In this document: one piece after another, positions 1 to 7,915 of the stretch
How the letters are laid out: every line of letters starts with the position of its first letter
How positions within the stretch are numbered: position 1 is the first letter of the stretch
Source of the DNA: UBA1181 sp045639525
GTDB lineage: Bacteria > Bacteroidota > Bacteroidia > Bacteroidales > Paludibacteraceae
Reading direction: 5' to 3'
DNA length: 64,000 nt
Assembly: GCA_045639525.1 (NCBI GenBank)
Contig: JAZUDI010000012.1
Span: 1 to 64,000 of the forward strand
Notes under the pieces: model-generated
The model's input: the letters and a program-made list of their open reading frames with translations, nothing else
What the model was told of the DNA's origin: nothing
The model's database searches: none
Program-made: the position numbers and the translations under genes

Positions 1-231
1 GGTCATCGGATGGCCCTCAACGCCGGTAAAGTCGAATCGACCTGTGAGCATCAAGTTGTGACAACGCTCCGCTCCTGCCACGGCAGGGTTCACCAAATAG
101 TAGTTGAAGTGATATTGGTTAACCACAATATCCTCAGCGGCAAATCCACTCATGAAAGGAGCAGATGACAGCAAAGCCGCCCCAAGGCCAATGATACATT
201 TTTTTAGTTTCATCATTCTAACGTTTTTCAT
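1..231 (-). CDS. PorP/SprF family type IX secretion protein, N-terminal part
   Basis: The reverse strand opens with ATG at 231 (other in-frame ATGs at 216 and 213) and stays open to the left edge, so only about 77 residues are visible. A signal peptide (basic start, then a hydrophobic stretch ending near FAA) is followed by NQYHFNYYLVNPAVAGAE and a short strand ending GVEGHP. This is the usual start of PorP/SprF outer-membrane proteins, which accompany the type IX secretion and gliding machinery of Bacteroidota. A good sigma-ABfr-type promoter lies just upstream. The C-terminal barrel is outside the window, so the subfamily cannot be judged. Confidence 0.7.
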   Translation of the reverse strand, partial: MKNVRMMKLKKCIIGLGAALLSSAPFMSGFAAEDIVVNQYHFNYYLVNPAVAGAERCHNLMLTGRFDFTGVEGHPMT

Positions 232-262
232 CGTATTAGCAAATCGCACATACTTAGTTGGG

Positions 263-293
263 CAAAGATAGATATATTTCTTAAAAAAACAAA
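263..293 (-). promoter_or_regulatory. Bacteroidota-type promoter of the PorP/SprF gene
   Basis: On the reverse strand TTTG (290-293) is followed after 19 bp by TATCTTTG (263-270), matching the Bacteroidota consensus TTTG-N19-21-TAnnTTTG. Transcription would start near 256, about 25 nt before the ATG at 231. Confidence 0.7.
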
Positions 294-309
294 AAAGGGA
301 GTGGGTAAA

Positions 310-345
310 TAAAAAAAAACTCCCGTACCCAAAGGATACGGGAGT
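310..345 (-). terminator. Rho-independent terminator after the GGGtGRT gene
   Basis: Two 12-nt arms (319-330 and 334-345) pair with one mismatch around an AAA loop. On the reverse strand the stem is followed by nine T residues (310-318). It lies 23 bp past the stop at 368, so it ends the NifU-like/GGGtGRT transcript. Confidence 0.85.
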
Positions 346-367
346 CCAGCTTTATAACCTATTTAGA

Positions 368-1387
368 TTATTTCTTGTTCAAAGCCAAGTCAACCTCTAC
401 GGCGCAAGCAACAGTACAACCTACCATTGGGTTGTTACCGATTCCGAGGAATCCCATCATCTCAACGTGAGCAGGAACTGAAGAAGAACCAGCGAATTGA
501 GCGTCTGAGTGCATACGGCCCAAAGTATCGGTCATACCGTAAGAAGCAGGACCTGCGGCCATGTTATCTGGGTGCAAAGTACGACCTGTTCCACCACCTG
601 ATGCAACTGAGAAATACTTCTTACCCTTCAAGATTCTCTCCTTCTTGTAAGTACCAGCAACTGGGTGTTGGAAACGAGTTGGGTTAGTTGAGTTACCTGT
701 GATTGATACATCAACATCCTCTTTCCACAAAATAGCTACACCCTCGCGAACGTCGTCAGCACCGTAGCAGTTTACAGTAGCACGCTCTCCATCAGAGTAA
801 GCGATCTTCTTAACCACCTTCAACTTACCAGTGAAGTAGTCGAACTTAGTTTGTACGTAAGTAAATCCGTTGATACGGGAGATGATTTGTGCAGCATCCT
901 TACCCAAACCGTTCAAGATACAACGCAAAGGCTTGTTGGCTGGTCTTGACTTGTTAGCCATCTTAGCGATCTTGATAGCACCCTCAGCAGCGGCGAATGA
1001 CTCGTGACCTGCCAAGAAAGCGAAACACTTGGTCTCAGGAGAGAGCAAACGAGCTGCCAACTCACCATGACCGATACCTACCTTACGATCGTCAGCTACT
1101 GAACCAGGAATACAGAAAGATTGAAGACCCTCACCAATGTATTGAGATGCCTCTACTGCATTCTTAGCCTTCTCCTTCAATGCGATAGCAGTACCTACTA
1201 CATAAGCCCACTTTGCATTCTCGAAGCAGATCATTTGAGTCTCCTCACATGTCTTGTATGGATCCAAACCAGCCTTCTCACAGATTTGGTTTGCCTCTTC
1301 AATAGAATTGATACCGTGCTTCTTAAGCGCTGCGTTGATTTGCGCGATACGACGGTCTTGTGATTCAAACTTAACTTCTCTAATCAT
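368..1387 (-). CDS. GGGtGRT protein
   Basis: A 339-residue soluble protein recognised by its name-giving motif SGGGTGRTLHPDNMA about 75 residues before the C-terminus. It belongs to a conserved family of unknown biochemical role found in anaerobic bacteria, usually beside a NifU-like Fe-S scaffold gene, as here (1884-2585). That association suggests a role in iron-sulfur handling, but this is inference. No signal peptide or membrane segment is visible, and the length is normal for the family. A terminator follows the stop. Upstream a small four-helix-bundle gene interrupts the usual pair. Confidence 0.88.
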   Translation of the reverse strand: MIREVKFESQDRRIAQINAALKKHGINSIEEANQICEKAGLDPYKTCEETQMICFENAKWAYVVGTAIALKEKAKNAVEASQYIGEGLQSFCIPGSVADDRKVGIGHGELAARLLSPETKCFAFLAGHESFAAAEGAIKIAKMANKSRPANKPLRCILNGLGKDAAQIISRINGFTYVQTKFDYFTGKLKVVKKIAYSDGERATVNCYGADDVREGVAILWKEDVDVSITGNSTNPTRFQHPVAGTYKKERILKGKKYFSVASGGGTGRTLHPDNMAAGPASYGMTDTLGRMHSDAQFAGSSSVPAHVEMMGFLGIGNNPMVGCTVACAVEVDLALNKK

Positions 1388-1392
1388 AATAA

Positions 1393-1420
1393 TTTTGAAT
1401 TTTGAATTTTGAATTTTGAA
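1393..1420. repeat. Four tandem copies of the 7-mer TTTTGAA
   Basis: Four perfect head-to-tail copies of TTTTGAA fill the space between the ATG side of the GGGtGRT gene and the stop codon of the four-helix-bundle gene. A related AT-rich repeat (ATTCTTAATT twice) lies on the other flank near 1861-1884. Confidence 0.85.
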
Positions 1421-1801
1421 TTATTCTAACTCGCCATACTTCTTCTGAGTCGTTTTTATGATTGATGTAAGAAGTTTCACCAACTCTTCACAGTCATCAT
1501 GAATACTCCTAAACACATCATCAGAAATGAATCCTGTTTTATTCAACAACTCCAACCAATAAGATGTTTCATCAGCCTCCTTCAAAGATATATACAACTT
1601 AGTAATAAAATCTTTATGGCTTTGAGCTCTTCTGGATTCTCGAATATTGGCTCCGATACTTGTTCCGCTTCGTAATACTTGTTTTGAAAGGACATACTCT
1701 CTATCGACTGACTCACATGTAAGACATTTATACATATTTACAATTCGAACAGCAAAGTCAAAACTCTTGTCTAAAACAACATTATCTGTTTTAAGCGTCA
1801 C
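1421..1801 (-). CDS. Four-helix-bundle protein (23S rRNA intervening-sequence/IVP family)
   Basis: A 126-residue all-helical protein with the family core VLRSGTSIGANIRESRRAQS and, later, ISLKEADETSYWLELL. These features identify the family first found encoded in 23S rRNA intervening sequences and related to the Avd protein of diversity-generating retroelements. The role is unknown. The start is GTG at 1801: a GGAG sequence lies 8 nt upstream, which is unusual here because most genes in the window lack a Shine-Dalgarno sequence. It sits between two genes that normally adjoin and is flanked by short AT-rich repeats, consistent with insertion as a small mobile or freely dispersed unit. Confidence 0.85.
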   Translation of the reverse strand: MTLKTDNVVLDKSFDFAVRIVNMYKCLTCESVDREYVLSKQVLRSGTSIGANIRESRRAQSHKDFITKLYISLKEADETSYWLELLNKTGFISDDVFRSIHDDCEELVKLLTSIIKTTQKKYGELE

Positions 1802-1883
1802 TAGAACAACTCCTATTCAAAAATAATGATTAATAAAATAATTTTTTTAGGTCAATTAAAAATTCTTAATTCAAAATTCTTAA

Positions 1884-2585
1884 TTATTCCTTACGTGGGT
1901 CAATAGATTTAACTGCACCGTCCTCTTTCTTAGTACGGCCATAAGTACCAGTAACGCTCTTCAATGCCTCGTCAGCAGGAACACCCTTCTTAACAGCATC
2001 CATGAACTTACCCATGTGAACGAACTCGTAACCACATACTTGATCGTCCTTATCCAAGAACATCTTAGTGATGTAGCCCTCAGTCAATTGCAAGTAACGA
2101 GTACCCTTAGCCTTTGTTCCGTACAAAGTACCCATTTGACCGATCAAGCCCTTACCAAGGTCTTCCAAACCAGCACCTACTGCCAAACCGCCCTCAGAGA
2201 AAGCGGATTGAGTACGTCCGTAAACGATTTGCAAGAACAACTCGCGCATTGCGGTATTGATAGCATCACACACCAAGTCAGTGTTCAATGCCTCCAACAA
2301 AGTCTTACCAGGAAGGATCTCAGAAGCCATAGCGGCAGAGTGAGTCATACCAGAACATCCGATGGTCTCAACCAAGCACTCCTCGATGACACCCTTCTTA
2401 ACGTTCAAAGTCAACTTACATGCACCTTGTTGAGGAGCACACCATCCCACACCGTGAGTCAAACCTGAAATATCCTTGATTTCCTTTGCTTGAATCCACT
2501 TTCCTTCCTCAGGAATTGGAGCTGGTCCGTGATTAGGACCCTTAGCAACAGAACACATCTGTTGCACTTCGTGAGTGTAAATCAT
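1884..2585 (-). CDS. NifU-like iron-sulfur cluster scaffold protein
   Basis: A 233-residue protein whose middle carries the IscU/NifU N-terminal signature: a cysteine in GWCAP, then a GCSGMTHSAAMASE segment with a second conserved cysteine followed by the helix TLLEALN. A C-terminal extension of about 90 residues goes beyond a plain IscU. This domain type assembles Fe-S clusters transiently in the cytoplasm. It precedes the four-helix-bundle gene and the GGGtGRT gene on the same strand, the conserved partner arrangement. ATG at 2585. I see no perfect promoter upstream. Confidence 0.85.
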   Translation of the reverse strand: MIYTHEVQQMCSVAKGPNHGPAPIPEEGKWIQAKEIKDISGLTHGVGWCAPQQGACKLTLNVKKGVIEECLVETIGCSGMTHSAAMASEILPGKTLLEALNTDLVCDAINTAMRELFLQIVYGRTQSAFSEGGLAVGAGLEDLGKGLIGQMGTLYGTKAKGTRYLQLTEGYITKMFLDKDDQVCGYEFVHMGKFMDAVKKGVPADEALKSVTGTYGRTKKEDGAVKSIDPRKE

Positions 2586-2690
2586 AATCAGTTAATTATT
2601 ATTAAAAAATATAATACGCTTTTTGCGACTACAAAAGAAACAATTTCTTCGCAGAAAAACAAACTTACAACCTAAGAAAAAGTAAGAAAA

Positions 2691-4544
2691 TCACTTGTAA
2701 AATTGTGAAATTTGCTCTTCGGCTCTCTCAAACAGCTCGCGGTCGAACGGAGCCTTGAAACGATCCCTCAAATTGGCATCCGTCAGGGCATAATCGCCAT
2801 CGTAATAGACATTGGTGATATTACCCGAAGAATCAACCATACCGATGCCGATATAACTGTCCACCAGCAAGAAATCACGCACGTTAGTCGTATCGAAAAG
2901 CGAGGTGCCGATGGCATAATCGGAAGGATCGTTCTGCGTACCGAACACATCCGCCATCAAGGTAGGGATAAGATCGTAGTGAGCTGTCCAACGGTCGCTC
3001 CGCACGCTATCCTTGCCATTGAAATAGACCATAGGGACCTGCATCTGAGAGGCGGAATAGTTACCGTTATGTCCCCAGAAGCCACGCTGGCAATCATCGA
3101 ACTCCTGCGAATGGTCGCCCGTCAAGACCACAACCGTGTTCTCCAACAACCCTTGGGCCTCCAACTCGTCCAAGACACGCTTCACCAGTCCATCCAGATA
3201 ATAGACCATGTTTTTATAGAGGTTCAAGAACTCCGTGGGATCCACATTCTTTCCCAAACGTTCGTAGTGGGCGCAATCCCATGAAGGTTGGAACGGCCCT
3301 TTATAGTCCTCCGGCATGATCATGCTATGCAAAGAGTCGAAAAAGAGGAAAGAGAAGAAGGGCGCGTCATCCGCTCCCCTACCCTTGATAAACTGGATAA
3401 AAGACTCCGCCACATTGACATCCCGTTGCCATGCGTTTAGCCCCGGCGCTGATCCGCACTGTTCCGGCGTCAACGAGAAGACGCACTTGTCCAAAGGGGG
3501 GTTCTGCATGGAGGCACTCGGCAAAAGCTTCACCGTATAACCGTTCTCCTTCAAGGCATTCATGAACACCGGCGAGATAGACTGTTTGCAAAAGTCCCGC
3601 CAATAGACGCCGGGCAAACCATAGAACATGGAATAGACGCCGGTACGGGTTCCATTGCTGCCGCTATAATGTTTGTTGAAAACGGATGCTCTCTTAGAGA
3701 ACTTGTACATATGGGGCGAACAGAGGGAATCCATGGTCGAGGCCCGCCACGAATCCAGGGCGATCACCACCACATTCTTTCCGGTCGGGATATTCCGCAG
3801 TGGCTCCTTGGGATAGTTGTACTCCTTTCCCTGGTAATAGATAGGCACCTTCGTATCCTGCACCTTGGAAACACCAATGGCAGAGAGGAGCGGATTGGCG
3901 TTAAAGGAGAGGCACGCCGGGAAATAGCGGTCCAACAAGACCAACTGCCGCTCGTTCTTCGCAAAGGCGACAATATGGCGGAACTGCACCACCACAATAA
4001 GGAAGGTAAATCCGAAAGCAAATCCGAAGATCACCCAATCATGAATCTTATCGACAATCTTATCGGCCAACTTAAAGAGGCCAATCTCCAACGCCACGAT
4101 CAACGCCAAAACGCCGAAAACCAAAAGATACTGCGTAAAGGTGAACTCGAAAACCTGCGTGGCTCCCGGCGCGAATACCTGCTCAATCACATAGTAATTG
4201 AGGTGAAAACGGTAAAGAGAGAAGACATAAGCATCCACCGTGAGCAACAAAAGGCAGATGGTGGATACCACCGCCGAACAGATCATGTTGGCTCTTTTGC
4301 TGCGGGCCAATATCGTCACCGGCAGATAACAGAAGAAAAGAGGCAGAAAGGTTATAAATAAGAAATGTGTCAGTATATAGGCACATATATAAAAAGGGTG
4401 CTCACTCCAAATCGAATTAGGAATAAGCACATGATACTTCATGGAAATCAGCAAGACAAAGAGTGCGTTAAAGAGCGAGAACCAAAGACCGATCTTCAAC
4501 AGTCTCCGCCTACTGACGGGAACTTCCCTATCATTTTCAACCAT
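2691..4544 (-). CDS. DUF3413/sulfatase-fold inner-membrane enzyme (YejM/PbgA-like)
   Basis: About 617 residues. Five hydrophobic segments fill the first ~190 residues (DUF3413-like), followed by a periplasmic alkaline-phosphatase-superfamily domain. Visible motifs are ALDSWR (first metal Asp), GTRTGVYSMFYGLPG (position of the nucleophile) and LTGDHSQEF (metal Asp and His). Related proteins are lipid- or LPS-linked phosphotransferases or regulators such as YejM/PbgA and LtaS. The substrate here is unknown. The ATG at 4544 is preferred over an upstream TTG at 4550. It is the last gene of a five-gene operon (7157 down to 2691) and starts 12 bp after the DUF2490 stop. Confidence 0.8.
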   Translation of the reverse strand: MVENDREVPVSRRRLLKIGLWFSLFNALFVLLISMKYHVLIPNSIWSEHPFYICAYILTHFLFITFLPLFFCYLPVTILARSKRANMICSAVVSTICLLLLTVDAYVFSLYRFHLNYYVIEQVFAPGATQVFEFTFTQYLLVFGVLALIVALEIGLFKLADKIVDKIHDWVIFGFAFGFTFLIVVVQFRHIVAFAKNERQLVLLDRYFPACLSFNANPLLSAIGVSKVQDTKVPIYYQGKEYNYPKEPLRNIPTGKNVVVIALDSWRASTMDSLCSPHMYKFSKRASVFNKHYSGSNGTRTGVYSMFYGLPGVYWRDFCKQSISPVFMNALKENGYTVKLLPSASMQNPPLDKCVFSLTPEQCGSAPGLNAWQRDVNVAESFIQFIKGRGADDAPFFSFLFFDSLHSMIMPEDYKGPFQPSWDCAHYERLGKNVDPTEFLNLYKNMVYYLDGLVKRVLDELEAQGLLENTVVVLTGDHSQEFDDCQRGFWGHNGNYSASQMQVPMVYFNGKDSVRSDRWTAHYDLIPTLMADVFGTQNDPSDYAIGTSLFDTTNVRDFLLVDSYIGIGMVDSSGNITNVYYDGDYALTDANLRDRFKAPFDRELFERAEEQISQFYK

Positions 4545-4556
4545 AATCAATCTTTA

Positions 4557-5261
4557 TTACAAACTTAACATATAAGAGACAACAACGCCGAATCGATCCA
4601 ACGGATCCACCACATGCATGGCGTCATCGTATCTAAACTTCGCCTGTAAAGCATTATGTTTATTAAACTCATATTTCAAACCCGCCTCGTAACGCATCTT
4701 CTCGATGGTATTATTGCCCTTATAATTGTTGGTACGCAAAAAGCACTCCGCAGATGCAAGCGGATAGAGCGCCACTTTGGGCAACTTGGCGGTGAAATAG
4801 ACCTTGTTTCTCCAATAGTGTTTGAATTCCTTGGCAGGTTCCTTCTCTGGACGGTAAGAGATTTGGTACTTCGTCTTCAATCCGAAAGTGAAGCGCGAGA
4901 CATCCTTCTTCAGACGGGCATAACCGGAAAAGCGGTGGTTGAGGTACAGATCCTGCTCCTTGTTCGCCTTACCCGCGATGCTATAGTCCACACCGACTTT
5001 GAAAACACCCTTCACCACATTGTAAGAGACATCCGCCTTTGTGGCGATCTTATCAATGGATGTGGAATTATTCTTTAACGAAAGGGATTCGGTCAGTCCG
5101 AGATCCAGACGTTTGAAAAACCTCTTCGAGAGCGTAAAGTCCACAGAAGAGACAAAGTCTTGTCTGTCTCCCCCCGCCCAAGCACTGGAAGTGCCTAAGA
5201 GAGAAGCGACAAACAAGACTAAAATATGAATTCTTAACTTCTTCAAAGTTGAATTATCCAT
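4557..5261 (-). CDS. DUF2490 family outer-membrane protein
   Basis: About 234 residues starting at MDNSTLKKL. A signal peptide ends near SSAWA, and the rest consists of amphipathic beta strands with alternating aromatic and polar residues, ending VVSYMLSL as outer-membrane barrels do. This is the DUF2490 pattern. Function unknown. Its ATG (5261) overlaps the stop of the DUF4956 gene by 8 nt (ATGGATAA), so translation is probably coupled. The operon position beside a polyphosphate polymerase and a sulfatase-fold enzyme points to a cell-envelope role, by inference. Confidence 0.78.
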   Translation of the reverse strand: MDNSTLKKLRIHILVLFVASLLGTSSAWAGGDRQDFVSSVDFTLSKRFFKRLDLGLTESLSLKNNSTSIDKIATKADVSYNVVKGVFKVGVDYSIAGKANKEQDLYLNHRFSGYARLKKDVSRFTFGLKTKYQISYRPEKEPAKEFKHYWRNKVYFTAKLPKVALYPLASAECFLRTNNYKGNNTIEKMRYEAGLKYEFNKHNALQAKFRYDDAMHVVDPLDRFGVVVSYMLSL

Positions 5262-5934
5262 TAAAATCCTTTGCTCTTGTAATTTGATCAACGGTGTTAA
5301 TCTCCTTAGAAGCAGACTCGTAATAGACCTTGATCAAGGCAGTGTCCTTCAAGAAATCGATGTAACCCACCTCACACTTGGTAACATCCAAACCTGTGCG
5401 TTGCTTGATGTCAGCCACCATCTCATCGTACTTATCAGGCGTAATCAAATTGATCTTCTCATACTTGATCAACTTACATGCGCTCTTCGAAACAATACGA
5501 GTCTTCTCCATCAACCAACTCATGAATACGAAGAAGAAGTTGGTAGCGAAAAGTTCCGCATAACTGACGCTGACAGCCAACGCATTGATTACGGAAAGAC
5601 CGATGATAAGGAACAAATAGGTCATCTCACGGATAGGCACAGTATCTGTCCTGTATCGTATGATACCGAAAATGGCGAAGAGACCTAACGCCAAACCAAT
5701 TTGAAGTTTCTCACTTCCCAAAAGGAAAATCAAAAGGAATACGGTTGTGCTGATCAAAGTGAAAGTGAAGACATAATCGCGTCTCTTAGACTTTCCGTAA
5801 TACAACCAAACGATAATCAATGAGGTGACAAGGACATTCAATCCGAAACGGACCACAAGTTCAGCCAATCCTTCCCCATTAATAAAAGGGATGCCGAACA
5901 TTCCCAAATCACTAATGCTTGATAAAAGTTCCAT
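5254..5934 (-). CDS. DUF4956 membrane protein
   Basis: 226 residues. The N-terminal two thirds hold four to five hydrophobic helices (for example VLVTSLIIVWLYYG and LQIGLALGLFAIFGIIRYR). The last ~80 residues form a soluble domain. The motif GLFAIFGIIRYRTDTVPIRE is typical of DUF4956, a family that very often adjoins VTC-domain polyphosphate polymerase genes, as here (5991-6749). It may form the membrane channel or translocator for the polymer, by analogy with eukaryotic VTC, but that is inference. Confidence 0.85.
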   Translation of the reverse strand: MELLSSISDLGMFGIPFINGEGLAELVVRFGLNVLVTSLIIVWLYYGKSKRRDYVFTFTLISTTVFLLIFLLGSEKLQIGLALGLFAIFGIIRYRTDTVPIREMTYLFLIIGLSVINALAVSVSYAELFATNFFFVFMSWLMEKTRIVSKSACKLIKYEKINLITPDKYDEMVADIKQRTGLDVTKCEVGYIDFLKDTALIKVYYESASKEINTVDQITRAKDFNG

Positions 5935-5990
5935 AAACTATTGTTATTATTTAATTATTATTTTCAAAAACTACAAAGTCACACCAAAAA

Positions 5991-6749
5991 TCAGAGCTTC
6001 TCGATATATCTGAGCTTCTCCTTGAAACGGTTGTACTTCAAACCAGGATCCGTCAACACCATGCCCAAACAGTATTTGCTGATACTGCGTTTTTTCAAAC
6101 GGAATGTGTTGAGGTAATCCTTGAAGTGGGAATGCGCGTTTCCATCCTGCTTCACCTCCACGATACACAACTTCGGAATCGTGTTTTTAATGCCAGTCAC
6201 GCAATTCTCGAACTTAATGTTGAAGTCGATGGTCAACCGCTCGGACTTCTCCTTGTTCACCAAAGTGATGCGGAAGAAATTATTCCTAAGCCTAAAGTCG
6301 ATCTCATTCATCTTGAACTTAGACTTCTCGTCCAAGAATTCGATCGCCTCCTGGTTACGCAAAACATTCTCGTCCGTTATGGTGATACGTTTCTTTGAAG
6401 TTCTACCCTTGTTGTTCTTTGTCTTCACCTCCAGAAACATCAGATCAGACTCCACATATTCACGTACGCGGATTTTCTGACGGTTCAACTTGCCAGCCTG
6501 GTGGACGACATACATAGTCGCCTCTGGCGTATCATAATAGAGGGTCCTATAAAAGGCCTTCCTTAGATCGCCAATCTGTTGGACATAATAATCGGCCTTC
6601 GCCATCTCCAACAGAGCCGGAAGATTCTCCACATTGACCAGGAACTTCGTGTCTATTCGATTCATCAATCGAATACCACTCATCTCCTCCAATGTGATTG
6701 GATCCAGAGCAGCTAATTTAGAATCAATTGTGTTGATGATACTCTCCAT
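5991..6749 (-). CDS. VTC-domain polyphosphate polymerase
   Basis: 252 residues covering one VTC/CYTH-type tunnel domain. Expected basic and acidic residues are visible: RIDTKFLV near residue 30, YYDTPEATMY near 73, QKIRVREY near 91, MFLEVKTKNNKGRTSKKR near 105-121, and CIVEVKQDG near 196. The family makes polyphosphate from nucleoside triphosphate with metal ions. No membrane segment is present, so it probably works with the DUF4956 protein encoded 56 bp downstream. It follows the small secreted protein gene by 6 bp in one operon. Confidence 0.85.
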   Translation of the reverse strand: MESIINTIDSKLAALDPITLEEMSGIRLMNRIDTKFLVNVENLPALLEMAKADYYVQQIGDLRKAFYRTLYYDTPEATMYVVHQAGKLNRQKIRVREYVESDLMFLEVKTKNNKGRTSKKRITITDENVLRNQEAIEFLDEKSKFKMNEIDFRLRNNFFRITLVNKEKSERLTIDFNIKFENCVTGIKNTIPKLCIVEVKQDGNAHSHFKDYLNTFRLKKRSISKYCLGMVLTDPGLKYNRFKEKLRYIEKL

Positions 6750-6755
6750 CCTGTG

Positions 6756-7157
6756 TTATTCTGTAATATACTCGTACACCTTCTCGCTCTTCAACTTACC
6801 GTTGGGAAGAAGTGTGCGGGCCGACTGTTTCTTGCCAAACTCATTGTATTGGTACTGAACGGTCTTCTCCAACTTGTTGTACTCGTCGAAATGCTTCTCC
6901 TCCGTACATTTTCCCTTTTCGTTATAAACATAAGTAGTACGGGATTTTTGGTCACCCACTTTGGAGTATTCGATCTCTTCGGTCTTGTTGCCGTTCGCGT
7001 CATATTTAGTGACATGATCGATTTTTTTCTTTCCCCCTTCCATGCGCCATTCCTTAATCTCCGTTACTGCTTTACCGTTTACCTTTTTCTGCGCTGCGGC
7101 AGGATTGGCGAACGAAAAGAGCAATAGGGTTGCTAACGCCAAAAAACACTTATTCAT
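6756..7157 (-). CDS. Secreted protein with RHS/toxin_15-like Y-D-x-x-G-N repeats
   Basis: About 133 residues from MNKCFLALATL. A clear signal peptide is cleaved after PAAAQ. The mature part contains three to four short repeats of the form YDANGNKTEE / YNEKGKCTEE / YNEFGKKQSA, which usually fold as beta-hairpin strands on the cell surface or in the periplasm. No enzyme motif is seen. It is the first gene of the polyphosphate-polymerase operon and may be its periplasmic or surface component. The name is only descriptive. Confidence 0.65.
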   Translation of the reverse strand: MNKCFLALATLLLFSFANPAAAQKKVNGKAVTEIKEWRMEGGKKKIDHVTKYDANGNKTEEIEYSKVGDQKSRTTYVYNEKGKCTEEKHFDEYNKLEKTVQYQYNEFGKKQSARTLLPNGKLKSEKVYEYITE

Positions 7158-7189
7158 ACGCAACAATATTAATGGTATTAAATCGAATC

Positions 7190-7197
7190 CAAAATTA
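7190..7197 (-). promoter_or_regulatory. -7 element of the polyphosphate polymerase operon
   Basis: TAATTTTG on the reverse strand fits the TAnnTTTG element. The predicted start near 7183 gives a leader of about 26 nt before ATG 7157. No clean -33 TTTG lies at the right distance, so this is moderate evidence. Confidence 0.45.
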
Positions 7198-7289
7198 AAC
7201 ATATTATTGGAATTGCAGAAAGGAATTCAGCAAAATTCAAACAAATAGCGATAAAAAAGGATGAAAGCGCAAACAAAACAAGCAAACAA

Positions 7290-7847
7290 TTACATGTTTC
7301 CACCGCCGAACTCATCGTCGAAGCTGGTGAAGTCGCCCATCTCATCCTCATTGAATTGGTCGAAACCTTCAAATTCGCTGAGTTCATCCTCATCCAAACT
7401 TGTAGTAGCCTTCACCTCCGGAATATCTATAAAGAGACCGTCCAACACCTGTGCTGGCGCCTGGCCTTTCGATTTCTTGCAAATAGGAGCTGGCAATGAT
7501 TCGCGGGTAACAACCTCCTTGAGTTCCATAAAGAAGGAGCGCTCGTTCAAAATATCGAACACGAAGCGAAGCTTTTGGCCCTCCTCGGACGCGAACTCCT
7601 CAATGCGGACACTATCCATCACGTAGCTATCCACGTCAGAAGCGGTATCCATCTCCATCAAAGTGATCTCCTGTTCAGCCTCCCAATAGTCGTTGCAGAC
7701 AAGGAAGGTGGTCATTTGATCTTTCGCATAATCCACACTTGCCAAGATAGCATCGTTCAACTCCAAGAAAGTCGCATCGGAATCGATGTGAATCTCCCTC
7801 ATAAAATCGTCCACCTCATCGGACAAAAGGACAAACTTAAAAACCAT
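7290..7847 (-). CDS. pRiA4_ORF3-family protein (IS1096 passenger TnpR-like)
   Basis: 185 residues. The first ~130 match the Bacteroidota form of the pRiA4b ORF-3 fold: FVLLSDEVDDFMREI, then a strand-helix unit and WEAEQEITLMEMD. The C-terminus is an acidic, Gly/Phe/Asp-rich tail ending GGGNM. Despite the name there is no recombinase or transposase motif, and the gene seems to be a chromosomal housekeeping gene of unknown function in this group. It lies 68 bp downstream of dnaA on the same strand and has its own TATATTTG element. Confidence 0.75.
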   Translation of the reverse strand: MVFKFVLLSDEVDDFMREIHIDSDATFLELNDAILASVDYAKDQMTTFLVCNDYWEAEQEITLMEMDTASDVDSYVMDSVRIEEFASEEGQKLRFVFDILNERSFFMELKEVVTRESLPAPICKKSKGQAPAQVLDGLFIDIPEVKATTSLDEDELSEFEGFDQFNEDEMGDFTSFDDEFGGGNM

Positions 7848-7870
7848 ATCCTTAGAAATTTAATTTGTGG

Positions 7871-7878
7871 CAAATATA
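7871..7878 (-). promoter_or_regulatory. -7 element before the pRiA4_ORF3 gene
   Basis: TATATTTG on the reverse strand matches TAnnTTTG and lies 24 bp upstream of ATG 7847, in the short gap after dnaA. The -33 region is not a clean TTTG. Confidence 0.45.
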
Positions 7879-7915
7879 GAATTAATCACCACACATTAAC
7901 CATTTTTGTCGAAAT

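Noticed and set aside
6756..7157. RHS/polymorphic toxin
   Set aside because: The YDxxGN-like repeats are few, the protein is only ~130 residues and has no toxin domain.
7290..7847. Insertion-sequence passenger gene
   Set aside because: The family name (IS1096 TnpR-like) is historic. There is no transposase, terminal inverted repeat or target duplication, and the gene looks like a stable chromosomal one.
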